A DNA stretch of 64,000 nucleotides. It comes from Cristatella mucedo (taxonomy: Eukaryota; Bryozoa; Phylactolaemata; Cristatellidae). The position numbers were made by a program, and so were the translations under genes. Every line of letters starts with the position of its first letter. The first letter of the stretch is position 1. The stretch covers positions 9,584,501 to 9,648,500 of the forward strand of contig WPIO01000007.1 of NCBI GenBank assembly GCA_009760855.2. The letters are read 5' to 3'. This document shows positions 62,890-64,000 of this stretch, one piece after another. Under the pieces are notes generated by a model. The model saw nothing but the letters and a program-made list of their open reading frames with translations, had not been told where the DNA came from and searched no databases.

Positions 62890-64000
62890 TAAGTATGGAG
62901 TATTATCAGGGATCAGTGTTCCTCATCTCAATTTATGGTCTCTTGCTTATGTATCATGTTTTCTTATTCGCCAAGCATAATCTAGCTTTTCATTTTCATA
63001 CAGGTGATAGCTGTACAGGTGCTTTCATACCTCAGCACTTTCTAGAATCTCAGAACTCAGCTCTCTTGCACAATGAATTGCTGATATGGGATGGTAGCAA
63101 ACTTACCCAAATTGAATGTCAAAACAACTTGATAACTATGGGCAAGACTATTGTTTGTTACTCTGAAATTGGTAAGCCTAACCTCCAAGCTGGCCGTTCT
63201 GCTAGCATATCTCATTTAGCCTCCGCTTGAAGTCTGGGTGTCACGTTCCAATGTCACGTTCCAACGTGATCTTTCACTTTATGAGCTATTCACAGACACG
63301 TCTGCCTACTCAGCAATCATCCCAGCAAAAATCTGGGTGGGTCTGTTAGGTCTGTAGACAAGTATACTTCAGCCAAGCTGGTCCTTCCCTCTGTGACACC
63401 CTGTCTCGACTCATGAAGCACTACTTGCTGGTCTTCCTGCCTCTGAAATAAGAGGCTTACAGTTGGTGCAAAACTCCGAAACTAGACTCGTCAATCGTAA
63501 GCCTTGCAGCCGCCACATTGTACCACTTCACCGATGCACTGGGTTCACAGCAAGCAGTGCGTCGACTTCAATGTTACCATCAGTCACAGGCATCGGGCTA
63601 CGCTCTGCTGACAAGCTGTATCTCGAGCCAATGTCAAAATCCTTAGGAGACAAGGCACGGAGCAGCCAAAAATGTGTGTTGTATCTGCAATAAGAAAGTG
63701 TGTTAGACTTTGGGGGCCTAGGAACTACTGGCCTTTAGTTGGCGTGCTCCCAAAGCCTGGAACGTCTGACGTGTCCGTCACGACACACCATCAACGAGAT
63801 TTTAATAGCAGCCAACAACCTCGCTGCTCCAAATGGTATTTGTTCCATTCGTGTGAATTGTCCTGTGTGCGAGTATGCGTGCTGAAAACGTGCACATTAT
63901 CGATAATCAACTGACACGCTTCTATTCCAGCATGGGTGAAGTCCCTGCCACGAGATTTAGTTCTGTTAGGGTGCTATACAAATCTCATCATTATTACTAT
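62890..64000 (+). mobile_element. LINE-A decayed copy reaching the window edge
   Basis: Order of recognisable pieces: NQL..KT-like region and IGKPNLQAGRSASISHLAS at 63100-63230, a LVHAFVT..LDS-like region near 63380, LQLVQNSETRLVNRK-like at 63460, PKAWN-like at about 63750, then the 3' UTR (GAGATTTAGTTCTGTTAGGG, GTGCTATACAAATC) and the start of the ATT tail at 63990-64000. Many indels. The preceding stretch 62616-62889 shows nothing recognisable. Confidence 0.65.

Overview
This is nuclear DNA of an animal, most likely an invertebrate. It has intron-rich genes with GT-AG introns, long (TG)n, (GA)n and (TA)n microsatellites, many truncated non-LTR retrotransposons, tRNA-derived SINEs and fossil mariner/Tc1 DNA transposons. 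The species cannot be named from sequence alone. There are no operons, ribosome binding sites, CRISPR arrays or prophage genes.

Three protein-coding genes can be rebuilt by joining exons whose splice phases agree. (1) On the + strand, 14437-35800, ten coding exons encode a complete 626-residue polypeptide N-acetylgalactosaminyltransferase (GALNT, GT27 family). It has a type II signal anchor, a catalytic domain with DSH and WGGEN motifs, and a C-terminal ricin-B lectin domain. (2) On the - strand, 47379-41704, six exons encode a 712-residue arginine/serine-rich protein whose C-terminus matches the RSRC2 family; the second exon is the least certain. (3) On the + strand, 60710-62099, two coding exons encode a complete 365-residue class I fructose-bisphosphate aldolase. 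A 5' UTR exon ending at 59986 and an AATAAA signal at 62296 are likely. The three genes do unrelated jobs (Golgi O-glycosylation, RNA processing, glycolysis), and nothing suggests they work together.

Most of the remainder is repeats. LINE-A and LINE-B are two families of 5'-truncated non-LTR elements with CR1/L2-like reverse transcriptase C-termini. LINE-A ends in a short 3' UTR followed by (ATT)n. SINE1 is a tRNA-derived SINE with a box B and a chain of hairpins. SINE2 is a second tRNA-derived SINE whose 3' third looks like the LINE-A 3' end. Several copies are nested inside one another, which allows relative dating. A Tc1-like fossil (about 25.79-26.72 kb), a mariner C-terminal fossil (about 31.9-32.1 kb), an R2-type retrotransposon C-terminus (49.63-50.14 kb) and a probable solo LTR with a 4-bp target duplication (47787-48850) are also present.

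Layout: 0-9.2 kb, repeats and a CpG-rich stretch; 9.2-14.4 kb, no recognised gene; 14.4-36.5 kb, GALNT with repeat-filled introns; 37-41.3 kb, repeats; 41.5-47.4 kb, RSRC2-like gene; 47.8-55.6 kb, solo LTR and retroelement fossils; 57.4-58.5 kb, a GC-rich block with no assignable gene; 59.8-62.3 kb, aldolase; 62.4-64 kb, SINE1 and a decayed LINE-A copy that ends at the window edge. I did this by eye, without similarity searches, so repeat family names are local labels.
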